A program made the translations under genes and the position numbers. The notes below the pieces were generated by a model, which was not told where the DNA came from, did no database searches, and worked only from the letters and a program-made list of their open reading frames with translations. From positions 9,303,005-9,367,004 of the forward strand of contig NW_023998455.1 of NCBI RefSeq assembly GCF_014805625.2: 64,000 bases of DNA. The letters are read 5' to 3'. Source of the stretch: Glossina fuscipes (Eukaryota; Arthropoda; Insecta; Diptera; Glossinidae). Every line of letters starts with the position of its first letter. The stretch's first letter is position 1. Positions 1-22,592 of the stretch are shown here, piece after piece.

Positions 1-109
1 ATGTTCAGTTATGATGGAACGTACCTGCAGTACTCGTACTTTTAATCCGACTGCATTTTTCCCCTCACCCTTTTAAAGCAAATGTAATTCGGACCTATGT
101 ATGTATATT

Positions 110-129
110 GTACAAATCATGATTTGTAC
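110..129. repeat. 20-bp perfect palindrome
   Basis: GTACAAATCATGATTTGTAC reads the same on both strands. It lies about 450 bp upstream of the first ATG of the RDH13-like gene. A palindrome could be a dimeric factor site, but nothing else in the sequence supports a function. The rest of 1-579 shows no convincing coding exon. Confidence 0.4.
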
Positions 130-579
130 GAAATGCAGCACAAAATTATGGATCTCAAATGAGTTCAATTCAAACTTTAGACTCTCTTTTTCTTCCATTT
201 TTAGTAATTGCTTAATATCAATTAGTGGAATCATTATGCTGGCTGACTGAATTTAAATTTAATTCATAAGGTAGAGGTTTAGGCAAGTCGGCTATGATGG
301 TGCATTCTGACTTATTTAAGGTCGCCATTCATTGTATTTGCAATAAAGGAAGCTAGTTAATGAAAGTAAATTAACGAATTTAGTGCCACCATATAGACTT
401 TGTAATAAAATGCGGTGCCGCTAGCTAGCTAGGAGATCGCGGTTGTTTGTTTGTAATTTGTTGCAATGGGGAGCATTTTGCTTTCGGTAATGACGCGGCG
501 TGGACGTTCTTGCAATAAAATAAATTTTTAAGCATTTTTTCTTTCATACCTGTGGTAAAATATTTTTTCCGGCACTTTG

Positions 580-2705
580 ATGCAAGGACTTGAAATGGAA
601 AAAGTGTCTAGTGTTCTAGAAAATGCTGATCCATTTAAAACGTGGTGGCCAGCGGTTATAGCCGTTATAGTTGGAATTGTTGTAACTGTACGGTAAATAT
701 ATCAATAGTTTTGTCAAACTTCATTTCAAATAAAAAAAACGATTATACTCGATGTACAATGTGATGTACAATTTCAAATAAAAAAACGATTATACTCGAT
801 GTTCGAAGTTATATAAAAACGAACAATGAATCAAAACTATTCAGAACAGGATTCTACAAGTCTCTCATACTTTTTACAAATAGTATGCCAATTTATAATG
901 GAAGATCGGATTTTCACAGTTGAGAAGCATTTCATTCAAATTGGCTTTCAAAAGAACTGCCCGACAAACTTTACTCATCTACACATCAATATTTAAAGTT
1001 CGCTACTTAAATGTGTGCAATTTTTGCGTGCTAATCGAAGGTTTAAAATTACTTTAAAAAAATTTTTTATGCGGATATTTTTGTACAGGTTTTAATATTT
1101 ACTTAGAAGGACCCTGGCGTCCTATATCATCTCAAAAAGGTTAGGAACAAATCGCAGTTTGTTTTCTTTGCATAATCAGCTTTACCGCAATCTAAACGCT
1201 GATACTTGAAACAATATCTAATTTAGCGCCCATCACTTATATAATAAACAAAATCATATTTAAATAATTCGGTATATTCCAAAGAGATTCCCTTGAAATG
1301 TCTGTTGTGATGTCTGTTTACTGTTACTTTCTGGAAAAGTTCCCTATTTTTAGATTTCCTATACTCACATTGCTTTTTTATCGTAGTCTTATATATGTAT
1401 ATATATATTAATGCTGGCAAATATTAAGACAATCATATTTAAATACAAGATCTATTTAATTTGTTGGTTACCTTTCAGCACAATAATGGGCGGTCAGCGT
1501 TGTCCTAATGACACTAATATAAAGGACAACATTGTCATTATTACAGGTGGTAGCAGTGGCATAGGTTATGAAATTGCTAAGGTATTAGCAGCTCGTGGAG
1601 GACGGATTATACTAGCTTGTCGAAACATGGAAACTGCAGATAAGGCAGCAGCCATTATTAAAAGAGAGCTTCAGTGCGTTGCTCTACCTAATGTAAAGGA
1701 CAATTTAAATGAGAGCAATTCAAAGGATAAATTCTATGTAGAAGCGCGATATTTAGATTTACGATCCTTTGACAGTGTTTGTCGATTTGCTCGCAAGATT
1801 TTGGCCGAATTCGAACGTGTTGACATATTAATAAATAATGCTGGAATAATTTTTGATAAGACGCACACTAAAACTGTCGACGGATTTGAACAACATCTTC
1901 AGGTTAATTATCTGTCACATTTTCTCCTAACACATCTTCTGATGCCTCATTTACAAAAGTCCTCCATGGGTCGCGTGATCAATGTATCTGCTCACGCTCA
2001 TGCCTCAGCAAAAATGGATTTTACAGATCCCCTGAATTTAGCTATCCATGCAGATAAATTTCATGTACGCGATGCTTTTGCCCATTCGAAGCTTGCAGTA
2101 CTATTATCAACGCGTTATTTAGCCAAAGCATTAAAGGGTCAGTCCACGCGCGGATATATTTAGACAATTAAAAAATAAACCGCAAAAATTTTACTCTCCA
2201 TAGGAACGTCTGTAACTGTTAATTGTTGTACGCCAGGATTGGTACGCGGTACATCTCATTTAAGAAAGTAAGCAAGAATTTAACAAGTTAAATATAAAAA
2301 ATGTGTTTTAAAAATTATTATTATGTGTTGTCCACCATTTTGGAACCCAGCTCCCCGCTCATGGCCGCTTTTTGTATTAAAGTGATGACTTTACCGTGGA
2401 TGTGGCTATTTATGAAAAATCCTTTTGAAGGAGCACAATGCGCGGTGCATTTAGCAACGGAGCAGCAATTGAGAAATATTTCAGGCGAATATTTTAAGTA
2501 AGTTTTTCGCAATATGCCTGCAGTTGGACGTTTACATGTGAAAGGTTATTTTACATATTCGGTTATTTCTAGCGATTGCAATATTGCAGTGTCTTCTGAA
2601 CTTGGTCAAAATGACGAGTTAGCTGAGCAACTATACGCGCAGACATTAACGGCTCTTAAGAAAAAAACCAAATCGGACTTTTATTTAAAACAAAAGCAAA
2701 TATAG
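580..2705 (+). CDS. RDH13-like membrane short-chain dehydrogenase/reductase, probably catalytically altered
   Basis: Five exons: 580-692, 1479-2137, 2204-2267, 2351-2497, 2573-2705, all with GT-AG introns; they join to 371 codons in one frame. A second ATG at 595 gives a start five residues later. Exon 1 encodes an N-terminal hydrophobic anchor (about residues 20-37). A GGQRCP element follows, as in vertebrate RDH13/RDH14 (GGRCP). The Rossmann nucleotide motif TGGSSGIG is at residues 60-67 and NNAG at 157-160. The C-terminal SGEYFNDC matches the SGKYF region of RDH11-14. Family members are NAD(P)-dependent retinoid or carbonyl reductases on ER or mitochondrial membranes. Oddities: the catalytic Ser of the usual NVSS motif is Ala209 (INVSAHAH), and the Tyr of YxxxK is Phe238 (FAHSK), with Lys242 kept. 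Family membership is firm; enzyme activity is doubtful. AATAAA occurs at 2840. Confidence 0.88.
723..803 (+). repeat. Direct repeat in RDH13-like intron 1
   Basis: Two copies of a roughly 33-bp unit (TTTCAAATAAAAAA followed by CGATTATACTCGATG) are separated by about 10 bp that contain GATGTACAA twice. This looks like a simple local tandem duplication. The rest of the intron (804-1478) shows nothing recognisable. Confidence 0.6.
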
Positions 2706-3149
2706 TTATGTAAAAGTTTGTTCAAAATAATAGACTAATTGAGTGGCTGCTTTTATACCCAACCTATGCTGGCCTTACACTTCGGCTTTTAACATCCAAA
2801 AATATATGTATCAAACACCCCAAAATATATATGTACATAAATAAAATTTAAATTTCACTGAGTCTTCGCAGTCTGCCCGCCCGCCTATCCGTTTGTCTAT
2901 ACGTTTGCTATTGTTGGAACGGTTACGGCTGAAAAATTTGACATGAAAAGTTGGAATCTGGCATATGTACTGGTAGCTCAGCTAGGTAGGTAGATTCAAA
3001 AACAACATGCGTATATAACAATGTGTAAAACGGGCAACGAAAGGTAAAGCCCACACGTTATAACAGATATTGCGCCACAATTGAGACAAATATTTATGAG
3101 AAATATCATTACTTACATAAAGATAAAAATAGACACAATATTAAACCGA

Positions 3150-3425
3150 TCACTAATTATATGCATATTGCAACCTTTTAGGGGACATTAAATATTCTAG
3201 GGCGATATGGCGACTTTTGCAAAATATGGCTTTATTTCATCTAGCCAAATTTTAGCCACGTTTGACTTTGCTTAAAACATGTCAATGTATCAAATCTTAA
3301 CAAAATATTCTTGGAAAATCTTTTTTTAAGTTAAATGTAAAAGTTAAGGCGCAAATAAGGCAGTTATTACATTTTTAAGCATCCTTTAAATTAACAGAGG
3401 ACCGTTAAGACCATTAAGACCATTT
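3150..3425 (+). repeat. Dispersed repeat family A, copy 1
   Basis: The block running from the GCAACCTTTTAGGGGACATT motif to ACAGAGGACC is found again, reverse-complemented, at about 22150-22365. The shared part includes the same run around AAATCTTAACAAAATATTCT. The present copy has about 70 extra bases near its 3' part. No ORF or terminal inverted repeat is evident, so this is an unclassified interspersed repeat. The rest of 2706-5173 shows no supported gene. Confidence 0.7.
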
Positions 3426-5173
3426 ATCTTCTCTGTGTAGTAGAATTACTTTGATGGCTGTAACCATGCCTCATTCTACCCTACATTACATTAGCATATA
3501 GTAATATAGTAGCACTAGTGGTACTCATGTTTTGCTACTTGTTTACGCAAATGTATGTATGTTGGCTGTGTAAAATGTTAGACAACAAAGATAATGTGTA
3601 CGATCACAGTAGCAACATTTTTAACGGAATTATTGCACTGATGAGTCCCGAAGATTCATCGGCGTTTGTGTGTGGTCAATCGTACAAGCAGTATTGATGC
3701 GTCGGTATTAACGTGCGATACTACATATTCTTTGTTAAACACGTTGTAAAAAATTTTAATTAAAATATTTTAAAAGGCCAAGTCCAAGTCTCGGTTGAAG
3801 GCGAGGCAAAAAAATTGATGTTAAGACCTGCAGTTGCTGAGTTCATATTCACTTTCCCGTTTTTTTCGGGGTGGAGTAGCAAGTGTTTTAGTTTTATGAT
3901 CCTGTGGTATTGTTAAACTGAAAGTCGTATAAGTTGAAGGTTCGCTGTGAATGGATCTATTCAAAACGTCATAGTACAGCATCCACATATTCACAATGTA
4001 ATCTTACGTTACTTGTTGCACAAATTTCAGTAAATGCTCCCATTCCAGTTCTCTTACTCTCTTTTTCGATTTTTATTGTCGTTTGTTTTTATCGGCTGCC
4101 TTGGGCTAGTAGTTAATAATTGGACCGCGTAAGTTTTGGTGGAATAATGTCCTATCATATATATATATAATGTTTTTGCCATGGGAAAGTACTTAATAAT
4201 TTTGCTGCAAATACAAAAAGAATAGAAAAAGCGAGCTTGATTACATGGCGACTCTAAATTTGGAAGCATTTGAGAGTAATTAAATTGGCGAGCTTGAATT
4301 TGTTTACAATGAGAAAGAATAGAACGACAACAGATGTCTCAAAAATGCAAATAACACCATATGTTAACATATATATACATAAATGTTAAACTATGCAATG
4401 TAGTCCAATAAAAACGCCTCTACAACTATGTTAAACACGACGATCACTCCATAACTATGTTAAAAACGATGATTCGCTCCACAAAAGCGAGTATGTTAAA
4501 AACAGCACAAAGCTATTTCACTCAAAAAACATTTAGTAAAAACGTAGTCAAACCTCAAAAACGATATGTGTTAAAAAATGTTTTTTTCATTTCGACTTAT
4601 ATATAACACGGATAAATTCATTCTTCTGTTCATTATTCTGTTCGAATAACTGCTTAGCAAATCTCATGTAACAACGGAAATGTACGGGAAAGTAAATTTT
4701 ACTTTGAGATATAGAATTTTATTCCCAGCAAAGCCAAAGAAAAAGCAAGATATGTTTATAAACTACAAAAAAACAGAATAGAAAAAAGAATGTAAAAAAG
4801 TAGAGAAACAGGGTCTTCCGCATATATAAAATATATGCTCCTTAACAAATTCTCTTCATTTTCTCTTTTTGTATTACAAAATGTGTACATATATATAGCC
4901 CCAATCGTACCGTAAATTTAAACAAATATTTAAAACTTGTTGAGAACCTGCAAAGACGAGTACGTGTTCTGCGAAGCCCTTGAGGCTCTTGGGGCTCTAC
5001 AGGCTCTACCATATCTCTTTCGAATAGAATATCCGAATACATATGAAATAATAATATTCTTTTGCCATGCATACCATAATAATAACGCCAGAAATATTCA
5101 TATATAATCTGTCCTGTTTTTTTAAAATTATATTAAGTAATAAACATAAAGCTAACAAGCATAAAGCTTACAG

Positions 5174-5341
5174 GAAACCGGCAAGAAATTTTTAATGACC
5201 ATGAAAGAAATGGTGGAGTTTTATACAGAAAGCAAGCTTCAATTAACGAACCAAATATCAGAACTTCAAAAGCAGCGTAGAATGGATGTGGAAACGTTAG
5301 AAAAACTATCTATCGAGAATGAATGCAGCATTGCGTACTAA
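5174..5341 (+). CDS. Orphan terminal exon, coiled-coil-like (hypothetical)
   Basis: Directly after a splice-acceptor-like CTTACAG at 5167-5173 an open frame of 55 codons runs to a TAA at 5339-5341. Its translation starts ETGKKFLMTMKEM and ends ENECSIAY. It is rich in Glu, Lys, Gln and Leu with heptad-like spacing (SELQKQRRMDVETLEKL), typical of a coiled coil. It has no plausible start of its own. It could be the last exon of an unidentified gene or a remnant of one. No convincing upstream exon was found on the plus strand between 2706 and 5173. The protein family was not recognised. Confidence 0.35.
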   Translation, partial: ETGKKFLMTMKEMVEFYTESKLQLTNQISELQKQRRMDVETLEKLSIENECSIAY

Positions 5342-5349
5342 CACGTTTA

Positions 5350-5460
5350 TTTAGGAGTTTGGTATCATCTGAGAGTAATTTAAAGAGCCGGTTCGAATTT
5401 GGTAACATCTGAGAGTAACTCAAAGTTCGAATTTGGTAACATCTGAGAGAAATTCAAAGT
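5350..5460 (+). repeat. Minisatellite, about 38-bp unit, roughly 2.5-3 copies
   Basis: The core GAATTTGGTAACATCTGAGA is repeated with intervening AGTAACTCAAAGTTC-type spacers. A degenerate relative lies at 4255-4300. The reverse complement of the same core forms a second array in intron 2 of the EB gene near 43.7 kb. Confidence 0.75.
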
Positions 5461-5689
5461 TTGTGAACGTCATTGTTTTCTCTGTTTCCGTAATTCTCTT
5501 AGGAAAACCCTTTATACATCCATGTTTATATAGAAAAAAGTGTAGTGTTGATATTAAAAGGAGATTAGTAAGCGAAATCACTAATAATGTTTTTATCGAC
5601 ATATACGTACATACAAGATGGACCCACCTTATAATATTCCGATCAATTTAAAATTGTTTTTTGAATTGACCTAAACTGTCTATTACTCG

Positions 5690-6130
5690 TTTTTCATATT
5701 CAACCTAAAGGACTAATACTAATATAAGTTAGTTTTTTATTAATAATTATATTATAAATAAAATAATAAATATTTAATTGAAATGAGAAAGTATATTTTT
5801 GTAAAGGATGAATTTATAGAAATTTTTTATTGAGAAAGAAAATAATTGAAATAAACATTCATTAAATTTAGTTAACTAAATTAATTTTTATTCATTATTA
5901 TTTAGTAAGTCATTTAAAGAGAAATTATAAACGAAAATTTGGAATTTTTGGAAATTTTTAACAAGAAGGATATTTTTGAAAATTTTAATAATTTAAGAAA
6001 TTTTAAAGATTTTAAATTTATAACATATTTAAATTTTAAGTTAATGTAAATTTTGTTTATAAAAGTATTTTAATTAATTTGAAAATTTTTTATGGAAGTT
6101 ATAATAAAGTTATAAATAATATGGGTATAT
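5690..6130. other. Extremely AT-rich tract
   Basis: About 440 bp built almost only of A and T runs (for example repeated AATTTTAA, GAAATTTT and ATTTTAAA). Many short stretches on each strand resemble one another. No coding signal is present. It could be a decayed microsatellite or part of a matrix-attachment-like region; nothing more can be said. Between 6131 and 8282 no gene is supported either, only short chance ORFs in AT-rich DNA. Confidence 0.5.
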
Positions 6131-8282
6131 TAATTTAGGTTATATTGGTTATAGTTGAAAACATAACATAAGTTTTTCTCATTTACTCTGCACTGACTGT
6201 CATTTTCTCTTGTTTTGTTATAAAAAAAAGGTAAGTAAGAGAGTCTCGTACTCTTTTCAAGCCATGTGTACGCGAATAGAAAAAGAGTATTACGAACCAA
6301 TTCAATAGTTAAGTTAAGGAAGAGCGTCGCTTTAAAGTTGGCATTCATGTTCGAACAACAATAACTATCCCGCTTTCAATTTACTTTAGTTTGCTGTATA
6401 TTCTTGTGTATATTTATGAAAGGTGTTTTTGACTTTTCTGAGAGTACAATTTTCTATTCAACCTCCTCAACCTCGACTAATTCGTCTGAAGTGTGAGACA
6501 AAAAAAAATTTTACTGAGTGCTAGACTAGTTGTTGTTGATGGAATTACGAACGAATAAATTTGAATTCTTGCCTTATGAAGTTTTGTGGCTTTATTAGTA
6601 AAAAAATAAATATGATTAATTAAAATCTGGCACTGTAAACGATAAGTTGAGTGTACGTCCTTTTAAATGAAGGGGTATAAAAAGCTCCTAACGTCTTCAC
6701 GTTTTAAGTGCACAGAAAACAGATGCAGATACATACATTCGTGCATGGATACATATAGCTGTATATATTTCTGAACACATCCATGGACAAGTTCAATTTT
6801 TTATCGAAACTTACAAAAAATATAATTTTGCCACAAATCTCCGATTTTACAGAACATGAAAAATTCAACTTGTGTGATATATATATAAATAATAGTGTTT
6901 GAATATGAACTTGTATTAAAACACTAATAAAACCAGTTTTATGTGAAAAAAAGAAGATATACAAATACATGTACGTATTTAATATATGTGTATGTTCCGT
7001 GTTTTTAAATATATCTAATATAAAATAAAAGCAATTTTAAAAAACATTCGGTAGTCTGTGGTAGTGTAGGCAATACGCTTACATACGTTCAGATGTGCTT
7101 CGTTGAACCTTAGTGAAAGTAGAATACATATATACGCACTCCAATTGAAACCTTTTTCGTACAATTGCATATATATAAAACAATTTCAATGGTGACTCAT
7201 TCTCTCTGGCACTAGACAAATTCCATTCATATTTATATATATATATGTGCGTAGAGGCAAAACTTGTATAAATAAATCTCAACATATGAGCATGTAAACT
7301 GAGCAAAGAAGTCCAAACAATTCGAACTAAGAGTTAACATAACTGAGATGGCGATCTTTTATTAATTTTATTAATTAATGTCATCATTGCATTTATACAT
7401 CCGGTGGTTCAACCATGTATTCAGCAGCCATGTCGTAAATTGAACAAAGAATTAATGAAAGGAAAGACATCAAGCGCAGCTTGTTTGTCAAGGAGGTCTG
7501 CGACTGTATGCATTTCTCGGAAATAAATAGAAAATAATTTAATGGCAATAAATAACGGCAATACATACAGAGGACAAGCCAGGTCAATTAAAGAAGCCAT
7601 GAAACGTTTTTCATAATTTCATTACATTCATTTTTAGTTTGTTTGCCTAGCGCACTATTCTTATGTGAAAAATTTCTTAATCAGATCGCAATATAATCAA
7701 TAGCTAAAGAGTATATCAAACATTCTCCGAAGATCTGAGCACGATAGCTTATTATACCCCAAGAAGATGTACGGAAGGTAGACCTTACTTAATAACTTGC
7801 TAAAAATTAAAAGCTTTTATGTACGGTGTGCGAGGTTTGCTCTTGAAAAATAACATCAGCAATTGATCTTCAAGTGCGTTGTTTCAAAGAAACTTTCTTG
7901 AAATATCCACATAAATTTACTAACAATGATACGCGGTATCCTTAAAACAGTGTAGAGCAACTCTTATCGTTCTGGCGATATTTTCATCAATATGGAAATA
8001 CATGTGTGTCAAACATTGCCAAAAAAACCAAATAAGCAAAAACGTTTTCACTTAGAATTCAAATTTGACGTTTTTGATGCTTTACGAGTGCCGAAGGATA
8101 AGCGTAAGGATAACGGAAGCTAATTTAAATTTGTTTTGTCTTTGTAGAAAAGTGTTCATAGATAGAAAATCCAATTTTAAAACATCGAATGAATGTATGC
8201 GATTAAGGCATCACCGAAAGCTGCATATTATAATCGTCTAAACTTTACTTGCCTTATACAACTTTAGTACATTATTTTGATC

Positions 8283-18985
<10,703 letters not shown>

Positions 18986-19207
18986 CCTTGTGCTAAGAAT
19001 GTGTCTACTTCAAACATAAAAGAAAACTAGCAGGCAAGAAACGTGATTCTAATAATGCGCAGAACGTACAAAATTGTAAAATCAAAAATTATGGTTGTCA
19101 AATTGTGTGTTTGATAGACTAGTAATTTGGTACTGAAAAGTTTTAAGGTAAATGTACAACTAAGCAGATATTATAGCTATAATTATGCTCTGAATGCGAA
19201 AATTCAC

Positions 19208-19213
19208 AATAAA
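19208..19213 (+). terminator. PKD polyadenylation signal AATAAA
   Basis: A canonical hexamer occurs 223 bp after the PKD stop codon. It is the first AATAAA in the 3' flank and implies a short 3' UTR. Between here and 20682 nothing coding is supported. Confidence 0.5.
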
Positions 19214-20682
19214 TAATTAACTTTATGCTTCCCCCATACCGTTGATAGTGTTTAACAGAGGTGAGATGCGTTCTTCACGTTGAGTTCACATTGAAGCTCT
19301 ACGCGAACTGATGTGAGCATCGGATTGTCCACACAATCCCACCAGATATAATTTTTCACGATTACATCTTGATTCCGCGCTGAGAGATTCCGCTTAGGAT
19401 ATTTTTGTAGATCAAAGCAAGGAAAAGGTTTAGGATATTAGCCTATTTACATTTTCTAAGAGTGTTTATTGACGAAATAAAGAAAGATTCCTACTGTAGA
19501 AAGAAGGAAACTTCGATTTTCGATTAGGGAACAATTTTACAATAGGTAATAGTCCTGCATTCATACATTTTTTGTTCCTCTTTCTACAAATGAAAGCAGA
19601 ATTTCGCCTCACTATATTTCTAAAAACACCGAATCAAATAATATTCTTTTTCAGGTAACTGCCGGCCACGATCATCTTACCCTTCCGCGTGGCTCGATCT
19701 TAAGTTTTTCTGCTTCAAAGAAATAATCTTAACGGACGAAGAAATCCTACGAGTGACAAAGAAAACCTGACATACGCACAGCACAGAAATATTTAATGCA
19801 GTTAATCCGTGTTGAATTAATGAAATTTATAAAGCAATAATGATTTCAGGCGGAGTGTAAATCATCTGCACTGCTATTGTACTTTCTGCCGGGTGATCAA
19901 AATATATTCAATTAGTTTATTCTGAAGAAAGTTTTGAACGCACTTCGTAGTACGTAGAGCTTCGCGCAAGAGAATGGGGTTGAGGAGGGGTTGAGTAAAA
20001 AAACGTAGCAGTTAGAATGTAAAACAGGCCGCATTAAAAGATGCGCAAAGTAAAATTCCTTTGCTAACCGCATATAAAACGACTTTCTCAATGAAGTCAA
20101 GAGGTAAGAAAAGATACTTTTGCACGGCTATATTCATACGTATATAACATACTCATTACATTTTGTAAACTATGGAAATGTTCACAGAAAAAAAATTTTA
20201 CCCATAACATAAAACAAAAGAAATTGTACAAGGTTTTATCGAGATATTCTTTGTATTAAGCTTTATATCAGAATAATCGTTTATACGCAAATTATCCAAA
20301 TTGGGATGTTGAGTCAGTGCTCATTCCAAATGTTGTCAAGCTGTAGTGTTTGCCTTTCACGATATTAACGACTTGCTGCGAAATAAATAAATATGGACAT
20401 ATGTATAAAAGCCGCAAAAAGAATTACTTCACTATGCTAATGCTAGAACTGTCGAGAATAAAAATTTCAATTGTCCAGCTTTAAAAAAATGCCTATAGTT
20501 TATTTTCGTCAAAGTATTTAGTGAACAGACTTTCCTATTCACAACAGTGGACAACCAAACACACGCCCACAAATGACAACAGAAAGACATTTTTTTTAAG
20601 TTTATCGGATTCATAAGTCAAATCGCCAAAACCATTTAAAGTGAAAACTATTTCGTTACTACAGCTCATGACAGACTTACTA

Positions 20683-21643
20683 CTAATCTATTAATGTTTC
20701 CTTTAGAGTATCAGCTGTAGGATTGTATTGCACGAATTGTTCCTCAGTTATAAATTCTAGTTTTCCTAGTTAAAAAAACAAATGACAAAGCAGTAACAAT
20801 TCACTTAACAATATGAAACTCACCAAAACTAATTTGATCAAAAATACGGCAAATGTTAAAAAGTTTATACTCAACAATGCGACTTCGGGAGGGAAATTTA
20901 TGCTAGATTCATCAAAAATGCTACGTCTTGCTCGCACATAGGTATTGTCATCGCCTTGCCATAGCATTATAAACTGGTTTTCTAAAAAAATCCTGCCGAT
21001 AAAAAGGACGCATTTTGAGTTTTAAAAAATGTTACATCTTACCAATTGCTTTTAACAATTTTTCTTTTAATTTTTGAAGCAAACCTTGTTTATTATTCAC
21101 ACTGAACGCATGCCCATTTATCCACATTTGCGAAGCTGATTGGAGGAATGCTTTGAAACCATCAAAAGAAGGCAAAAATGAATTTTTATATAACAATCTC
21201 TTCGAAATGGTTGGTTTCGATGGGATTTCTTTATTTTCTTTTTTATCTTGGTTGCCTTCAGTGTCTTTAATTTCACTTAGACTTTGGGAAGTTGTTGTCA
21301 TTGTTTGGTTGCTTTCAAGTTCCATCCCGATATGTCCATCACTCCGTCTCAGGCCATTTTGAAAAATTGTTTTCAAATTGGTGTGGAGAGGGTTTTCGTA
21401 TTCGCAGCGTTCATGCTGGTATTGAAGCCACTGAAGACTCGGACTCGGGCTTATTGTAGTTGAAATTTCAAACGTTACACTATTTCTGAGTTTTGTTGAT
21501 CGTTGTGATGAAATAATCTTTAAAGCTGAACAGCATTGTAAGCCAAACCATAAAACCGCTACCTTTATTGTTCTATTCATCACTACAAACTTAGTCAACA
21601 AGCTAGTTCTACTTAATACTGATGCTCCAAAAAACGAAAGCAT
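20683..21643 (-). CDS. Unrecognised signal-peptide protein with a C-terminal membrane segment
   Basis: Minus-strand exons: 21643-21043, 20981-20824, then a last exon starting at 20765 or 20742. The more likely start is the ATG at 21580, which gives a classic signal peptide (MNRTIKVAVLWFGLQCCSAL). The ectodomain has a low-complexity acidic/basic part (SEIKDTEGNQDKKENKEI) and a conserved-looking stretch (LPSFDGFKAFLQSASQMWIN). Exon 2 ends in a hydrophobic segment (VALLSINFLTFAVFLIKLVL), so this would be a type I membrane protein of about 240-280 residues. The 3' end is unsure. The strong acceptor at 20766 gives an almost immediate stop (LEN), whereas a weaker acceptor at 20743 allows a 19-residue tail. 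I do not recognise the family. Confidence 0.6.
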
Positions 21644-21939
21644 TCATTTCATGGCTTATGATTTGATCAAAATTTACACTACGACAAATGGTAACGCATG
21701 AAGAATTAAATGTGCATTCAGAGACGTAGATAAGCTTTTATGTTTACTTGAAAGGGATTGCAATTTAAAATGTATTCAATTGACAGTACGTGTTTTGAAG
21801 AGCACGAAGGTATTTCACCTAGAACGGTGGAATGCCAAATCTTCAAATTCCATTTTTAATTATTTTTATGTTGCACTGCTTTCATTTCAACCCCGAAAAG
21901 TTTACATATGCCTTTTCACCTTTCCGGTTTGTTTTCTAG

Positions 21940-22012
21940 CGATGATCTGATCGATATCGCAAGCAGCATCAACAGTTCCTTTCGGCTTTTTGAGCTCATA
22001 TTCATTATGGAA
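21940..22012 (+). other. Candidate small exon (unassigned)
   Basis: A good acceptor (GGTTTGTTTTCTAG) precedes 73 bp that are open in one frame (DDLIDIASSINSSFRLFELI then FIME). A consensus donor follows (GAA|GTGAGT). The reverse strand of the same DNA is also open and peptide-like, so strand and reality are uncertain. No neighbouring exon of matching phase was found. Confidence 0.2.
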
Positions 22013-22149
22013 GTGAGTAATTACATTCACTTACTTACTTACTACTACTTCACATTCACTTCAATCACCGACAATTGTAGAATATGCTGTTAGGATCAAG
22101 TAATATTGTCACATCGGGTTGAATATTTCGTAAATTTAACATTCTTAAC

Positions 22150-22370
22150 ATTCACATAGACCCACAGAGAAGCTTAATGGTCCTCTGTTAATTTTACATG
22201 TAACGTAAAAAAAGGATTTTCCAAGAATATTTTGTTAAGATTTGATACATTGGTATGTTTTAAGCCAAGTCAAACACGCCTAAAATTTAGCTAGATGAAA
22301 CAAAGCCACATTTTGCAAAAGATATTTAATGTCCCCTAAAAGGTTGCAATTTAGTGATTGCTTTAATATT
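22150..22370 (-). repeat. Dispersed repeat family A, copy 2 (inverted)
   Basis: This is the reverse complement of the block at 3150-3425, beginning here with GGTCCTCTGTTAATTTTACA and ending with CCCCTAAAAGGTTGCAATTT. Differences are scattered substitutions and a deletion of about 70 bp, so neither copy is recent. Confidence 0.7.
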
Positions 22371-22448
22371 TGGTAAGAGCGACAGTAGTTGAAATTCAAA
22401 AAAGGTCACCACGAAGGAGTAGATTTTGCTGCTTGTTAATTTTATCAG

Positions 22449-22592
22449 TTTTAGAGTCTTCAGGCAAGTTAACCAGTATTCCATCTAAAAGTGGAAGGTG
22501 CAGAAATATAGAATCGAATGAAAGACAAGAATTTGACGAAGACTACAAAATATTGAAATTCTTCCTGCGTCACCAAGCTAATATTTGCAAGC
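22449..22592 (+). other. Candidate orphan coding exon
   Basis: After a TTTTATCAG acceptor-like site one frame is open and peptide-like (LESSGKLTSIPSKSGRCRNI, then ESNERQEFDEDYKILKFFLRH). It ends at a donor-like AAGC|GTAAGC. No partner exon, start or stop could be tied to it, and the family is unknown. Confidence 0.25.

Noticed and set aside
3630..3665. CTGATGAGTCCCGAA resembling a hammerhead ribozyme core; the same DNA translates to an SDR-like LMSPEDSSAFVCGQ
   Set aside because: No complementary stem II strand and no GAAA box follow, and flanks do not form stems I and III. The peptide match is too short and ends at a stop; there is no neighbouring exon.
5690..7310. Several 60-90 codon ORFs on the minus strand in AT-rich DNA
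   Set aside because: Composition is Phe/Ile/Lys/Tyr-rich as expected from AT-rich DNA, with no motif, splice context or conservation signal.
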